Positions 26,373-34,240 of a stretch of DNA of 52,039 nt are shown piece after piece. Both the position numbers and the translations under genes were made by a program. Each line of letters starts with the position of its first letter. The stretch's first letter is position 1. The DNA lies in the IMG/VR virus record IMGVR_UViG_3300050821_011378, positions 1-52,039 of that record. The stretch is one strand, 5' to 3'. The notes below the pieces were generated by a model. That model saw nothing but the letters and a program-made list of their open reading frames with translations, was not told the DNA's origin and did not search any database. The DNA comes from a virus.

Positions 26373-28451
26373 TTAAACAGTGGGAGCAGCGTTAGGGTCT
26401 TGTTGAGCGCCAGCGGCAGCCTGTTGGTTGGCTAATTCTTCCTGGGCTTTCTGTTCTACTGCCTGAAGCTGTTCAATCGTGTTCTGCAGCTGGCCTAGCC
26501 ACTGCTTATCATCGGCAATCTGTTGCCCGAGGCCTTGCTGCTCGGCAGCCTGGATGTGCACCTGCGCATGCTGGGCGATAGCCATCAGCAGAGGCTCGAT
26601 ATTCTGGTGCGCCCCCGCCTGAATCAGGCTGGTAGTCACTTTTCGCAGCACATCGACGTGCACTTGGTGATTATCGCGAGGCGAAACCGGCACCGGCTGG
26701 CCCTGGCCAATCAACATCATCTCCAACTGCTGCTGCCGTTGGTTTTCCGCCATCTCGGTCGGGTCCGCATCCGGCAAAAGCACTGACTCGGCGAACTCGG
26801 CGTCGAAAAGAGCGCACAGTTTGCGCTTTTGCAGCTCGCGCTGGTTGTAAAGGACGTTCCCCTTCTCTTCTTGGGCCAACAGCACCAGCATTTGCTGCTC
26901 CTGGTTGCTGTAATCGCTCACCGCTTCGACAGCGGGCTCATTCGCGAGGTAAGCAAGCTCTTCAGGGCTCAAAACCTTGAGCAAACGCGCCTGCATTTCG
27001 ATGGCGTCCTGTTCCACCGTGTTCGGGTCGCACAGGCGCTTCTGCACTGTGGTCATCATGCGCGCAAACTGAATCAAAAATCGCTCAATGATTGCATCGC
27101 GCTTCTCTTCCTCACGGCTGGCGAGCAAGTCGACGGCCGCTTTCGTTACGCGGTCGCCGTCCACCGCTCTCGGCGACGTGCTACCGGCGATTTCATCCAG
27201 CAGGCTGGTCAAAAACTCGTCGAGCTTGAGAAATCCTTCGACGTTGCCGTCGATTTTTTGCTGTTGGACGTTAAATCCGTTGGTGATGAGAATCGCGGAG
27301 CCCACCACGCTCATGCGAAAGCGCTTGATGTCCTTCTCGTCGCACTGCAGGAGCACTTTTCCGCTCAGTTCGAGCCGGTCGACCACCTCGTTGCGCGCTC
27401 GGTCGAGCACTCCGGCCATGGCGTAAATCTCGCGGCCGATACCCTTGCTCCCGTGCAGCTTTCCGTCGCCATGCTGGAACGAAAAGAACGCCGCGACGTC
27501 GGCCATCTTCTGAAATTGCTTTTCCTTGTAGAAGAGTTGCTTCTCGCTTGTGGCGTCGAAGGCCAGATGCGAGACGAACCCGTCGACTTCCGTCACGAAG
27601 ACGTGCCAAATCTCCACGGCCTTGCTGCCGGTGAACGAAGTGAGCACCGAAGACTCGCGGGCCAGCTCTGCATAGATGCGCCAGGGCTCTGAGAAACCGC
27701 TGCGCATGTTCGAGGGCACAGCGTTGTTAATGGAGTTGATTACTTCATCGACATTCCACCCCATCGTCGCAGCCGCTTCAGGGTTTTTGATGTGTTCAAA
27801 TAACTCATGAAGGAGATTATTAACCTTGAAGGCTGCCATCGGAGCCGACTTAGCGGTGTGCTTCGTGCCTTCGGGAGTGAGAAAGCGGTCCTGTTGAAAA
27901 TGAGTCGGGAACCAAGAGAAGCGGTCGAGCCAACCTACCGAGGTGTAGCCGAAGAGCAGGTTCTCCATCGAGATTTCGTTGACCAGCTCGTCCCAGCCCT
28001 CGCGAGCCCGGCAGACTTTGGTAATCTCCTTGCGGAATTCCTCGGTTTTCTCGGCCGCATTCGGGAACCGGTCAGGCAGTGCGGAGGCAGTTAGGTAGCG
28101 AACGCTGCGGACTGCCGTGGTGAGACGGGGGACGGCCTTATCGATGAGATTCGCTAGGGGCTTCGTCGAGAAATTCTTCTTCCACTGCAGCCCATCAGCC
28201 GCTAGTTCCTGCTGCCGGAAGGGTTTCTCGGCGTTATACTTGCTCAGGATGCGGGCGTTTTTGATTTCGCGGTCGCGATTCTCGTATTTGAGGCTGCGGA
28301 CCAGGGAGACCACCTGCCCCAGCGAGGTGAACGCGGGCACATGCTGGCGAGCCTTGGCGTCCAGCTCGGGGCTGTTTGCGCCAACGTATGATTCACGAGC
28401 GCTTAGGGTAGGGTCCCTGGGCGCGACTGTCTCTGCTTGTGCTACCGCCAT
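26373..28451 (-). CDS. Portal protein, 692 aa
   Basis: Size, position after terminase and before scaffold and capsid, and the charged helical stem and crown regions identify the portal. A conserved-looking wing segment (NLLFGYTSVGWLDRFSWFPTHF) follows the clip-stem part. The C-terminal 150 residues are Gln/Ala-rich and helical (barrel-like). The start codon lies at a late promoter element, making this the head of the portal-to-capsid unit. It forms the dodecameric DNA channel. Confidence 0.8.
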   Translation of the reverse strand: MAVAQAETVAPRDPTLSARESYVGANSPELDAKARQHVPAFTSLGQVVSLVRSLKYENRDREIKNARILSKYNAEKPFRQQELAADGLQWKKNFSTKPLANLIDKAVPRLTTAVRSVRYLTASALPDRFPNAAEKTEEFRKEITKVCRAREGWDELVNEISMENLLFGYTSVGWLDRFSWFPTHFQQDRFLTPEGTKHTAKSAPMAAFKVNNLLHELFEHIKNPEAAATMGWNVDEVINSINNAVPSNMRSGFSEPWRIYAELARESSVLTSFTGSKAVEIWHVFVTEVDGFVSHLAFDATSEKQLFYKEKQFQKMADVAAFFSFQHGDGKLHGSKGIGREIYAMAGVLDRARNEVVDRLELSGKVLLQCDEKDIKRFRMSVVGSAILITNGFNVQQQKIDGNVEGFLKLDEFLTSLLDEIAGSTSPRAVDGDRVTKAAVDLLASREEEKRDAIIERFLIQFARMMTTVQKRLCDPNTVEQDAIEMQARLLKVLSPEELAYLANEPAVEAVSDYSNQEQQMLVLLAQEEKGNVLYNQRELQKRKLCALFDAEFAESVLLPDADPTEMAENQRQQQLEMMLIGQGQPVPVSPRDNHQVHVDVLRKVTTSLIQAGAHQNIEPLLMAIAQHAQVHIQAAEQQGLGQQIADDKQWLGQLQNTIEQLQAVEQKAQEELANQQAAAGAQQDPNAAPTV

Positions 28452-28486
28452 AACCTGAGGTGTGAATCTGGGAGGCTCTCGTCAAC
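28449..28486 (-). promoter_or_regulatory. Late bipartite promoter-like element, copy 6
   Basis: The minus strand reads GTTGAC, 17 nt, ACACCTCAGGTT, ATG. The stop codon of the 87-aa gene upstream is the TGA within GTTGAC, so promoter and coding end are interlocked. Confidence 0.7.
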
Positions 28487-28745
28487 TTTGGGTCCAGAAA
28501 AAGACCCTGCGCCAGAAGCCCGCCGGGCACTTTTCAGTGGCTAGGCGCGCCTTTGGGTGGATAAAGCAGGTGCAGAGCCTGCACTGGCCGCAGGAAGCGT
28601 CATAACAGCTGCCGGAGCGAGCGACGCATTCGTCTATCCGCGCTCGGTAGTGGTCCTGGTCGACGAACAGAGGTCGCCGCGTAATGGCGGCCCACAGGAA
28701 CCGCCCAAGGGCACCGGCAAACTCTCTGGGGCTCGGGATAATCAT
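28482..28745 (-). CDS. Cysteine-rich protein, 87 aa
   Basis: A basic N-terminal helix is followed by a cluster of cysteines (CVARSGSCYDASCGQCRLC, then TC...KC), likely binding one or two zinc ions. It overlaps the HAD-like gene by 4 nt. Similar Cys-rich phage proteins are common near terminase genes. Function unknown. Confidence 0.65.
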   Translation of the reverse strand: MIIPSPREFAGALGRFLWAAITRRPLFVDQDHYRARIDECVARSGSCYDASCGQCRLCTCFIHPKARLATEKCPAGFWRRVFFWTQS

Positions 28746-29128
28746 TGTCTGTTCCAGGGGATGAAGTCCTCTATGTAGCTGACGTGCGGGAAAATTCCCC
28801 GAAAGTGGTAGCCACGGTCGTCGATGTAGAGCACCGCACCGGGCTTGTGCGTCGGGAATTCCAAGTGGTCCAGCACCTCCGGCTTGAGCCCGTGCTTGTT
28901 GAACCAGTCGAACATTGCCTTGACGCCTTCCATCTCGTGCGAGCGCGCCGAAAAAATTGCGACCCGATAACCGGCGCGGAGGTAGTCCTCAATCGCCTGG
29001 AACGCGCCCTCAACCGGCGGGTCCTCAATGGTCTCGGGATTTGTCCAGGGTGACTTGTAAGAGTGCACCACTCCGTCGAAGTCCAGACAGATGCGTTTCG
29101 GGAATTTAACGGGGGCTTGTTCGTTCAT
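28742..29128 (-). CDS. HAD-superfamily phosphatase-like protein, 128 aa
   Basis: Motif I is RICLDFDGVVHSY (DxD), followed by VAIFSARSHE (motif II Ser) and a C-terminal LYIDDRGYHF (motif IV Asp pair), the core of small HAD hydrolases such as polynucleotide phosphatases. The start chosen is the internal MNEQAPVKFP because it overlaps the upstream gene by 4 nt. Possible roles are end-processing of nucleic acid or removal of a phosphate from a nucleotide. Confidence 0.75.
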   Translation of the reverse strand: MNEQAPVKFPKRICLDFDGVVHSYKSPWTNPETIEDPPVEGAFQAIEDYLRAGYRVAIFSARSHEMEGVKAMFDWFNKHGLKPEVLDHLEFPTHKPGAVLYIDDRGYHFRGIFPHVSYIEDFIPWNRQ

Positions 29129-29703
29129 GGTTGCGGCTTTCTCCAACAGGTGTTCGGCGCTTCCTCCAAAAGCTTGTGCTCCTTGGTCCAAACCTCGGCC
29201 GACAAATCCTCGCCGCCTAGACGGCAGGCCTTGCCGAGCATGCCTTCGTGCAGCGCCTCGGGCTTGACTGCAACTGTAAGAATTTCGAGTATGTTTTTCT
29301 TACAAGGCGGGCAGCTGTCTCCGCTGTTCCAGTCGACGCAAAACTTGCAGCCCTTGCATATCCTGGCACGAGCGTCAGCCTCCGGCCGGTCAACAAAGCG
29401 ATAGGCCTTGCTCATCCGACCATCGAGAAGAGAAGCAGCCCGAACCGCGACTCTGCCCTGAAGGACTTTGTCGGGTTCGGGGCGCTTTAACTCTCCCACC
29501 TCCTGGCAGATTCCCGGTGAACGGGTGCAAAGCTGTGCGTGCACGTCACGCTGTGCAGCGGTTGCGTCAAGACCGGCCCGGCGACGGTATCCCCAGACTT
29601 TATTCACCAGGGAGGTCACGTCGCTCGCCTCGAACGGAGTGCCATCCGTTTCGGTGAAACGGTAACCGCCGGGAGGATAAAAGCCGTCCTTGAGCGCTTG
29701 CAT
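29125..29703 (-). CDS. Zinc-binding phage protein, 192 aa
   Basis: The N-terminal part begins GGYRFTETDGTPFEASDVTSLVNKVWGYRRRAG (a helical motif common in small phage proteins). A central region has CKGCKFCVDWNSGDSCPPCKK, six cysteines that probably coordinate zinc. It overlaps both neighbours by a few bases, indicating a tightly coupled cassette. No specific family was recognised. Confidence 0.65.
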   Translation of the reverse strand: MQALKDGFYPPGGYRFTETDGTPFEASDVTSLVNKVWGYRRRAGLDATAAQRDVHAQLCTRSPGICQEVGELKRPEPDKVLQGRVAVRAASLLDGRMSKAYRFVDRPEADARARICKGCKFCVDWNSGDSCPPCKKNILEILTVAVKPEALHEGMLGKACRLGGEDLSAEVWTKEHKLLEEAPNTCWRKPQP

Positions 29704-29900
29704 TAGAAAAGAAAAATGTCCAGGCCTTCACTGCGGAGCCACCTCAAGGCTTGACCCTTGTTAGCGAACGTGCGACTGACGAGAACGGCTTTGGTGTTCG
29801 GGTCGGTGAGCGTCTTCAGCGTGCCGTCCCATCGAACGCGGTTGTAGTGTCGGAGGCTGGCGACGTCGTTGTTGGTTTTTATGTTCTCAAGCGAGTCCAT
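29703..29900 (-). CDS. Small basic protein, 65 aa
   Basis: The sequence is mixed and short (VRWDGTLKTLTDPNTKAVLVSRTF, then a C-terminal helix). It starts exactly at a late promoter element, so it heads the unit of accessory genes that runs to the 87-aa protein. Unknown function; a small regulator or inhibitor is possible. Confidence 0.6.
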   Translation of the reverse strand: MDSLENIKTNNDVASLRHYNRVRWDGTLKTLTDPNTKAVLVSRTFANKGQALRWLRSEGLDIFLF

Positions 29901-29935
29901 ACCCCGAGATGTGAATCTGGAGAGCCCGCGTCAAC
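29898..29935 (-). promoter_or_regulatory. Late bipartite promoter-like element, copy 7
   Basis: The minus strand reads GTTGAC, 17 nt, ACATCTCGGGGT, ATG. It lies in the short gap after the large terminase stop codon. Confidence 0.65.
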
Positions 29936-29948
29936 TTGCCGGAGTGCG

Positions 29949-31904
29949 TCAGCTATAGGGGTCAAACCCTGCAGGAACGTCCCCCGAGTCCGTGTCCAGG
30001 TCCTCGAAGCGTGCAGTGCAGTCCACCCGCTGCGGGACAGCGCCACGGCCGTCACTGCCGCCTATAGAGGTGCCCGCGCAGTCATCAAGCGCTGACGGCT
30101 TCATGCCGGAGGACTTCCTGGCAGCCCGTAGCATCAGCGTCACCGAGTCGGCCTTATTGGGGGAGTTGTTGCCGCGAGACTTATACTCCTCCTTCATCTC
30201 GACTTTGTTCTGCTTCCCTGGGGCATAGCGACGGCCGGTCAGCTCGCGCACCAACTCCTCGCCCAGCACTTTTTCGAGGGCACGGAAAAACCCAAACTCG
30301 ATGAACTTCTTCAGAGCAAACCACAGCGAACCACACTCGTGGGTGTATTCCTCTTTCGCGGTCTTGGTGTCGCCCTCCAAAATCTTTTCTTCATCCGCTG
30401 CCTCGGAGTAGTTCACTGCCTGAACCTCCGGTGACCACAGCTCCTTGAGCAGGTCATGCACCCCTGCCCCGTTGCCGGTTCTGTCCAGGCACAAATCCTT
30501 TGGTGCGATGTGCAGCAGAATCGCTTGGCGCTTCACCTCCATCGCCATCTTCACTGTGTCTCCCGGCGGCAGCGGAATAATCTGGTCGAGCTGCACCGCG
30601 TGCCTAAGGACTCGGCGTCCTTCCTTGTTGAAAAACATCACAGGCTCGCCGGTAGGGTTGGCAAGAGACGGTGGGCTCCGGTATCCGCTCGCCCTGCCGT
30701 AGCGGCCGACAGCAAACTCACAGGCGTCACCACCTTCGAGCGCCATGTCCACCCCGCCACAGGGTGTAGGCTCCTCCGCAAAGATGAACTCCCCCTTTGC
30801 ACGGTTCAGAGATAGCGACGAGATGACCGAGTAGACTGCGCCGGAGCGCGGGAAGCAGGCCCGACACATCGTCCAGTAGCCAGGTGTATCCAGGCCACCA
30901 GCGTTCTTAATGATTAAGTTGTAGCCTGCAATCGTCTGCAGACCTGGGTAAATCGTTTTGCCCGAGACAATATTTTCGGAGAACTTTGCATCGAGCCGGA
31001 CCACGCGCCAACCACGCTTGCTGTCCCAGACGAAATCGCGGTCAGGGTTGAACGACTCTTCGCCCCAGCCGTTTGGTGGCTCCGCTCGAATTGCCACTTG
31101 GCCGTTCGGGTCCTCAGGATTGTAGGCCCCGGTAATTTTGAACCCCTCGACGTCGCCATCGAAATTCGACAGCACGTTGTCGATGTCCTTCTGGATACCT
31201 ACCGGGATTTTCTCAAACTCATCCAAAAATATCCTAACCCGTGATAGCAGCCCAAACTGCGAGTGCGCTTTCCTGCGCGGGTATCGTTTCGTTCCCTGTA
31301 ACCGGCCAGCCTTCTGCTTGCCAATCGGGACGACAACACCCCGGATTGCCCCCTTGCGGTTGCGGGTGTCCAGGCCAATAAAAAGGTCCCCGACTATGCC
31401 GGGCATCGGCAGGCTCGCATCTCTGTGCAGGTTGACTAAGTGAGAGAATAAGTTGGCTTTGAGATGCTCCTCCGAGGGGCCGACCAGCAGCACGTTGGTG
31501 TATTGCGGGTCACGAATCCAATCCAGGAAATGCCAGACACCACCGCCGTAAGACTTGGACATCGAAGCTGCGCCCTGCAACAGAATAGCGTGATACCCTT
31601 TGAGGTTTTCCCAGACCAACTTCGTGCATGCTGGCTCATAGCTAAATTGGATTTTGGTCCATAGCATGTTGGCTGCCCAGTCGTAGTGGTCGTTGTCCAG
31701 GCACCACTGCAACAGAGAGAAGCACCACTCCAGTGCGATTGCCTCTGAGATGACTTTCTTCGGGTCGCTGTCAGAGAACGCAGCAATCTCCTTAGCCGCG
31801 TCGAAGCGATTGCTATTGTGCAGATACGCAGCGACGCGGACAACGAGGTCAGCGCGGTTTCGCGCTGCTGTGATTGGGAAAGCGTCAACCATTGAGGTAG
31901 TCAC
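29949..31904 (-). CDS. Terminase large subunit, 651 aa (or 647 aa from the ATG at 31892)
   Basis: The ATPase half has a Walker A-like loop GAASMSKS (residues 111-118) and a Walker B strand IFLDEFE (224-230). The nuclease half carries metal-binding candidates GVDMALEGGD (Asp385) and LCLDRTGNGAG (Asp473), plus a late Asp in NKADSVTL. This is the order of phage DNA-packaging motors. The given start is GTG; the ATG at 31892 overlaps the upstream stop as ATGGTTGA and may be the real one. It converts ATP into DNA translocation and cuts concatemers at the portal. Confidence 0.85.
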   Translation of the reverse strand: MTTSMVDAFPITAARNRADLVVRVAAYLHNSNRFDAAKEIAAFSDSDPKKVISEAIALEWCFSLLQWCLDNDHYDWAANMLWTKIQFSYEPACTKLVWENLKGYHAILLQGAASMSKSYGGGVWHFLDWIRDPQYTNVLLVGPSEEHLKANLFSHLVNLHRDASLPMPGIVGDLFIGLDTRNRKGAIRGVVVPIGKQKAGRLQGTKRYPRRKAHSQFGLLSRVRIFLDEFEKIPVGIQKDIDNVLSNFDGDVEGFKITGAYNPEDPNGQVAIRAEPPNGWGEESFNPDRDFVWDSKRGWRVVRLDAKFSENIVSGKTIYPGLQTIAGYNLIIKNAGGLDTPGYWTMCRACFPRSGAVYSVISSLSLNRAKGEFIFAEEPTPCGGVDMALEGGDACEFAVGRYGRASGYRSPPSLANPTGEPVMFFNKEGRRVLRHAVQLDQIIPLPPGDTVKMAMEVKRQAILLHIAPKDLCLDRTGNGAGVHDLLKELWSPEVQAVNYSEAADEEKILEGDTKTAKEEYTHECGSLWFALKKFIEFGFFRALEKVLGEELVRELTGRRYAPGKQNKVEMKEEYKSRGNNSPNKADSVTLMLRAARKSSGMKPSALDDCAGTSIGGSDGRGAVPQRVDCTARFEDLDTDSGDVPAGFDPYS

Positions 31905-32064
31905 TAATCTCCCAATACAGTTGATTCTTCCCCCTAGTCTGCCTAATCCAGCCCACTATAAACCACAGATACTCACGAGGGATGTCTTCAAAGGGCAGCC
32001 CTCTGTATTGCCCAAAGGGCATTCTCCCCACCCTGCCTGCGGTGCTTGTAGCTGGCGGTCTCAT
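31885..32064 (-). CDS. DUF3820-like small protein, 59 aa
   Basis: The motif MPFGQYRGLPFEDIPREYLWFI matches small DUF3820 family proteins (MPFGKYKGxPLxxIPxxYL), whose function is not settled. The frame continues upstream to an ATG giving 14 extra residues; the internal MPFG Met is an alternative start. The stop overlaps the terminase start region, so the two are translationally linked. Confidence 0.65.
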   Translation of the reverse strand: MRPPATSTAGRVGRMPFGQYRGLPFEDIPREYLWFIVGWIRQTRGKNQLYWEISDYLNG

Positions 32065-32234
32065 TCGACTTCCTCGACAGTGGCTACGCCAGTGAGGTCA
32101 ACGCAGCCGCAGGCGAGCATTATCCCGCCCCGGTAGCTCGGGCCGCAGACATGCTTACCTTCTTCATCGATGCTGAGCGCACGGCGACCGTGCACGTTGC
32201 ACCACCAGAGTTCTTCTTTCGGGCAGGGTTCCAT
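32061..32234 (-). CDS. Small zinc-binding-type protein, 57 aa
   Basis: Residues CPKEELWWCNVHGR, HVCGPSYRGG and LACGCVDL supply Cys/His groups in a spacing that suggests one zinc site. The start is set at MEPCPKEE because upstream in-frame sequence is not protein-like. It overlaps the DUF3820 gene by 4 nt. Unknown role in the terminase unit. Confidence 0.55.
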   Translation of the reverse strand: MEPCPKEELWWCNVHGRRALSIDEEGKHVCGPSYRGGIMLACGCVDLTGVATVEEVE

Positions 32235-32238
32235 AAAA

Positions 32239-32478
32239 TCAGAGTTTGAATTCGGACAGCGCGTCCCGAACGCCTCGGACAAAAAGCTGGTAGTTGTGGC
32301 CGAGATAGGAATCGTCCCAGATTGGTTTCGGATAGCTCCCAACGAGCGCGCTCAGGTCGCGGATGAATTTCTGTTTCACCTCTTCCAGCTTCGCGTTCGC
32401 TCCCGCCAGTTTCTCCTCAGCCAGCTCCTTAGCGTGGATTAAGGATTCGTATTCTTCTTTTGAGAGGAGGTATTGCAT
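32239..32478 (-). CDS. Coiled-coil small protein, 79 aa
   Basis: The N-terminal 45 residues are a continuous charged helix (SKEEYESLIHAKELAEEKLA, then GANAKLEEVKQKF). The C-terminus (DSYLGHNYQLFVRGVRDALSEFKL) is more ordered. It lies 4 nt from the next gene. No homolog was recognised; a small assembly or regulatory factor is possible. Confidence 0.6.
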   Translation of the reverse strand: MQYLLSKEEYESLIHAKELAEEKLAGANAKLEEVKQKFIRDLSALVGSYPKPIWDDSYLGHNYQLFVRGVRDALSEFKL

Positions 32479-32482
32479 GGGA

Positions 32483-32644
32483 TTAGTGTTTATAGAGGAA
32501 CGTGACAGTTGCGGTAATGGCGAATGCCGAGAGCCAATAACAGCAGTCCGCCCACTTCTGAGAACAACCCCACCTGATGGCGCTCAGCATGTAGAGCGAC
32601 AGAATCACATAGTTGAACAGCTTTGGGTCTGTCAGGAATTTCAT
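32483..32644 (-). CDS. Small membrane protein, 53 aa
   Basis: The reading frame is ATG to TAA on the minus strand and encodes MKFLTDPKLFNYVILSLYML, then further hydrophobic and aromatic residues ending in FLYKH. It has probably two short transmembrane helices. It lies 4 nt before the coiled-coil gene start. A role in the envelope is plausible but unproven. Confidence 0.55.
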   Translation of the reverse strand: MKFLTDPKLFNYVILSLYMLSAIRWGCSQKWADCCYWLSAFAITATVTFLYKH

Positions 32645-32685
32645 GGGGAAAGGGTATGGTGCCCCGCTGAGGGCACCATTGTGAA

Positions 32686-32829
32686 TCAGAGCTTTTTGAC
32701 TTCTGCGGCAACGGTGTTGGCGGCCTGAGCGACAACAGCGGCTTGCTTCGGGTTATTGCGAAGCACGAAGTAGGAAGTGACCGAACCAGCGATGGCACCG
32801 ACCACGACTCCAGCGATGAATGTAATCAT
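32686..32829 (-). CDS. Small membrane protein, 47 aa, leaderless
   Basis: A glycine-zipper-like hydrophobic helix (MITFIAGVVVGAIAGSVTSY) is followed by a short basic and Ala-rich tail. The ATG lies 12 nt after the second box of a late promoter element, the typical geometry of this set. It is the first gene of the terminase unit; a hairpin (ATGGTGCC/GGCACCAT) follows it. Confidence 0.6.
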   Translation of the reverse strand: MITFIAGVVVGAIAGSVTSYFVLRNNPKQAAVVAQAANTVAAEVKKL

Positions 32830-32864
32830 ACTCTGAGGTGTGAACTGGAAGGCCGGATGTCACC
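32827..32864 (-). promoter_or_regulatory. Late bipartite promoter-like element, copy 8
   Basis: The minus strand reads GGTGAC, 17 nt, ACACCTCAGAGT, ATG. It faces the GIY-YIG gene on the other strand. Confidence 0.65.
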
Positions 32865-32940
32865 TCAGGCTCAACACTTTACTTTAGTTGACGTTGATGA
32901 TAGCGTTTGCTGCAGTAGAGACTGCGAATTACCATAGACC

Positions 32941-33615
32941 ATGCCAATTCCCTTTGAGCCGACACGTTCCTACGTTTATCGAGCCGCGCGTTATGAGCTA
33001 CTGCCGCAGATAGCGCAGATTGCGCGCAGTTACGGAGACGAGCCATTTCTTCTTCGAGAGATTTCCAAGCGCGTGCTTGCCGAGACCTATACAGCCGAAC
33101 AACTGGAGATTCGCGTCAAGAAGGCGAAGTCCGACAAGTTGGATACCATAAGCCATATTTTCGGATTCTATATTCCGTTCCTCGCAGAGAATCTGCAGGT
33201 GTTCGAGAACCTTGGCGGAGGGAAGTTTAAGAACATTTCTATCGAGGACGAGCTTGCCGAGGCGGACGCCGTCGCCACCGACATTGACTCGCACGATTCG
33301 GGCATCATCTATGCCTATTCCTTCCCATCAATCCAACGGGACGACAGCAAATACCCCATCAAGGTCGGATTGACCACAACAGGCGACAGTCAAGCGAGGG
33401 TTAATCAGCAGTGCAAGCAGACCTGTTGCTTCGAGTATCCCATCGTGCTCAGGACGTGGGACGTTCAGCGGGTCGCCGCCGTCGAGGACGCAATCCATTC
33501 GACACTTGAAGCGCGTGGTTCCAAGCGCGATTCGCCCGGAACCGAATGGTTCGACACGACGCTTGAGGAGCTCGACAGCATCATCAAGTTCGTTCAGGGC
33601 GCGCCACCCGTATGA
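32941..33615 (+). CDS. GIY-YIG-type nuclease-like protein, 224 aa
   Basis: The C-terminal half has GIIYAYSFPS and YPIKVGLTTT, then RVNQQCKQTCCFEYPIVLRTW with a final EDAIHSTLEARGSKRDSPGTEWF. This is the pattern of T5orf172/MUG113-type GIY-YIG domains (tyrosines, Arg, Glu in order; EWF near the end). The N-terminal half is helical and unassigned. It lies on the plus strand in a minus-strand block, as a homing endonuclease or other mobile nuclease gene would. Catalysis is inferred from motif only. Confidence 0.7.
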   Translation: MPIPFEPTRSYVYRAARYELLPQIAQIARSYGDEPFLLREISKRVLAETYTAEQLEIRVKKAKSDKLDTISHIFGFYIPFLAENLQVFENLGGGKFKNISIEDELAEADAVATDIDSHDSGIIYAYSFPSIQRDDSKYPIKVGLTTTGDSQARVNQQCKQTCCFEYPIVLRTWDVQRVAAVEDAIHSTLEARGSKRDSPGTEWFDTTLEELDSIIKFVQGAPPV

Positions 33616-33708
33616 GCAATCGAACCATGTCACCTAACAAATCGCTACAGGCAGCGCGGGATGAGGCTCTCAGTTCCGCTTCGCGGTTCCCTGAGCTCAG
33701 GACGTTCA

Positions 33709-33822
33709 CTACTTGAAGAACCTGTCGAGGAGTGCAGACACAAAAGCGGCAAGCAGCAATGAAAGCCCAGCAACGTTAAGCACTGCCAGGACGACCGCCT
33801 GCTGGTGGAAATACCAGCCCAT
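33709..33822 (-). CDS. Small membrane protein, 37 aa
   Basis: One hydrophobic helix (VVLAVLNVAGLSLLLAAFV) ends in DRFFK. The start overlaps the stop of the preceding 48-aa gene (TGATG), so the two are translationally coupled. Together they form the end of the short unit that also carries a tRNA-like RNA. Confidence 0.55.
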   Translation of the reverse strand: MGWYFHQQAVVLAVLNVAGLSLLLAAFVSALLDRFFK

Positions 33823-33968
33823 CAGTAGTCGTAGTTGCCGTTGCTCTTGCAGACGATTGGCTTCTTCCAGGCACGCACAACTGCAATTATGGCGCGAGAA
33901 ATGATTTCAGCCTTCACCCAGAAAATGACTAGGCCGAAGACGAACGCGAACAGTATTTCGTTTGGCAT
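33822..33968 (-). CDS. Small membrane protein, 48 aa
   Basis: The N-terminal hydrophobic helix (EILFAFVFGLVIFWV) is followed by a basic segment and a C-terminal SNGNYDY. It begins 5 nt after the CCA end of the tRNA-like RNA. Membrane insertion is predicted; partner or role unknown. Confidence 0.55.
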   Translation of the reverse strand: MPNEILFAFVFGLVIFWVKAEIISRAIIAVVRAWKKPIVCKSNGNYDY

Positions 33969-33972
33969 AAAT

Positions 33973-34112
33973 TGGCGGCCGTGAATGGAGTCGAACCACT
34001 ACCGGCGCGCATTCGGATTTCACCAAACTGTTCCCGTCCACCGGAACCGGCACTCCGGTGGGTTGTGGTCTATACCCTGCGCGCCTGAACTATCCCATTA
34101 TTCGACACGGCC
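33973..34112 (-). ncRNA. tRNA-like RNA with a remodelled anticodon arm, 140 nt
   Basis: The acceptor stem is perfect (GGCCGTG/CACGGCC) with discriminator G and an encoded CCA. The D arm is GAAT/GTTC around AATGGGATA. The T arm is AGTGG/CCATT around the canonical loop TTCGACT. The anticodon arm is replaced: an 8-bp helix GGCGCGCA/TGCGCGCC encloses 66 nt that can form further hairpins (for example CCACCGGA/TCCGGTGG). No standard anticodon loop with T33 is present, so it is not an ordinary tRNA. Decoy, primer or aminoacylation-mimic roles are possible. A pseudogene with an insertion is the plain alternative. Confidence 0.65.
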
Positions 34113-34113
34113 T

Positions 34114-34151
34114 AAAAAATTGGTGGAGCGTATCGTGCCCCTGACGCCACT
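34114..34151 (-). terminator. Possible rho-independent terminator or processing hairpin
   Basis: GTGG-CGT pairs with ACG-CT-CCAC and is followed by CAATTTTTT on the minus strand. It ends two bases before the tRNA-like RNA, so it may separate the 109-aa gene from that RNA or serve as a processing site. The stem is short with a bulge; strength is uncertain. Confidence 0.35.
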
Positions 34152-34240
34152 CGTTTGGGTTCTTCCTCTACCGGACATTCTGGTTGCACCCCGCCCTTGC
34201 AAAGGCCGCCGGATACCGAGTGGTGTTGGAAGACGTTGAA

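Noticed and set aside
33973-34112. Ordinary tRNA with a group I intron
   Set aside because: The insert is only 66 nt, too short for a group I intron, and no T33-containing anticodon loop can be formed at the ends.
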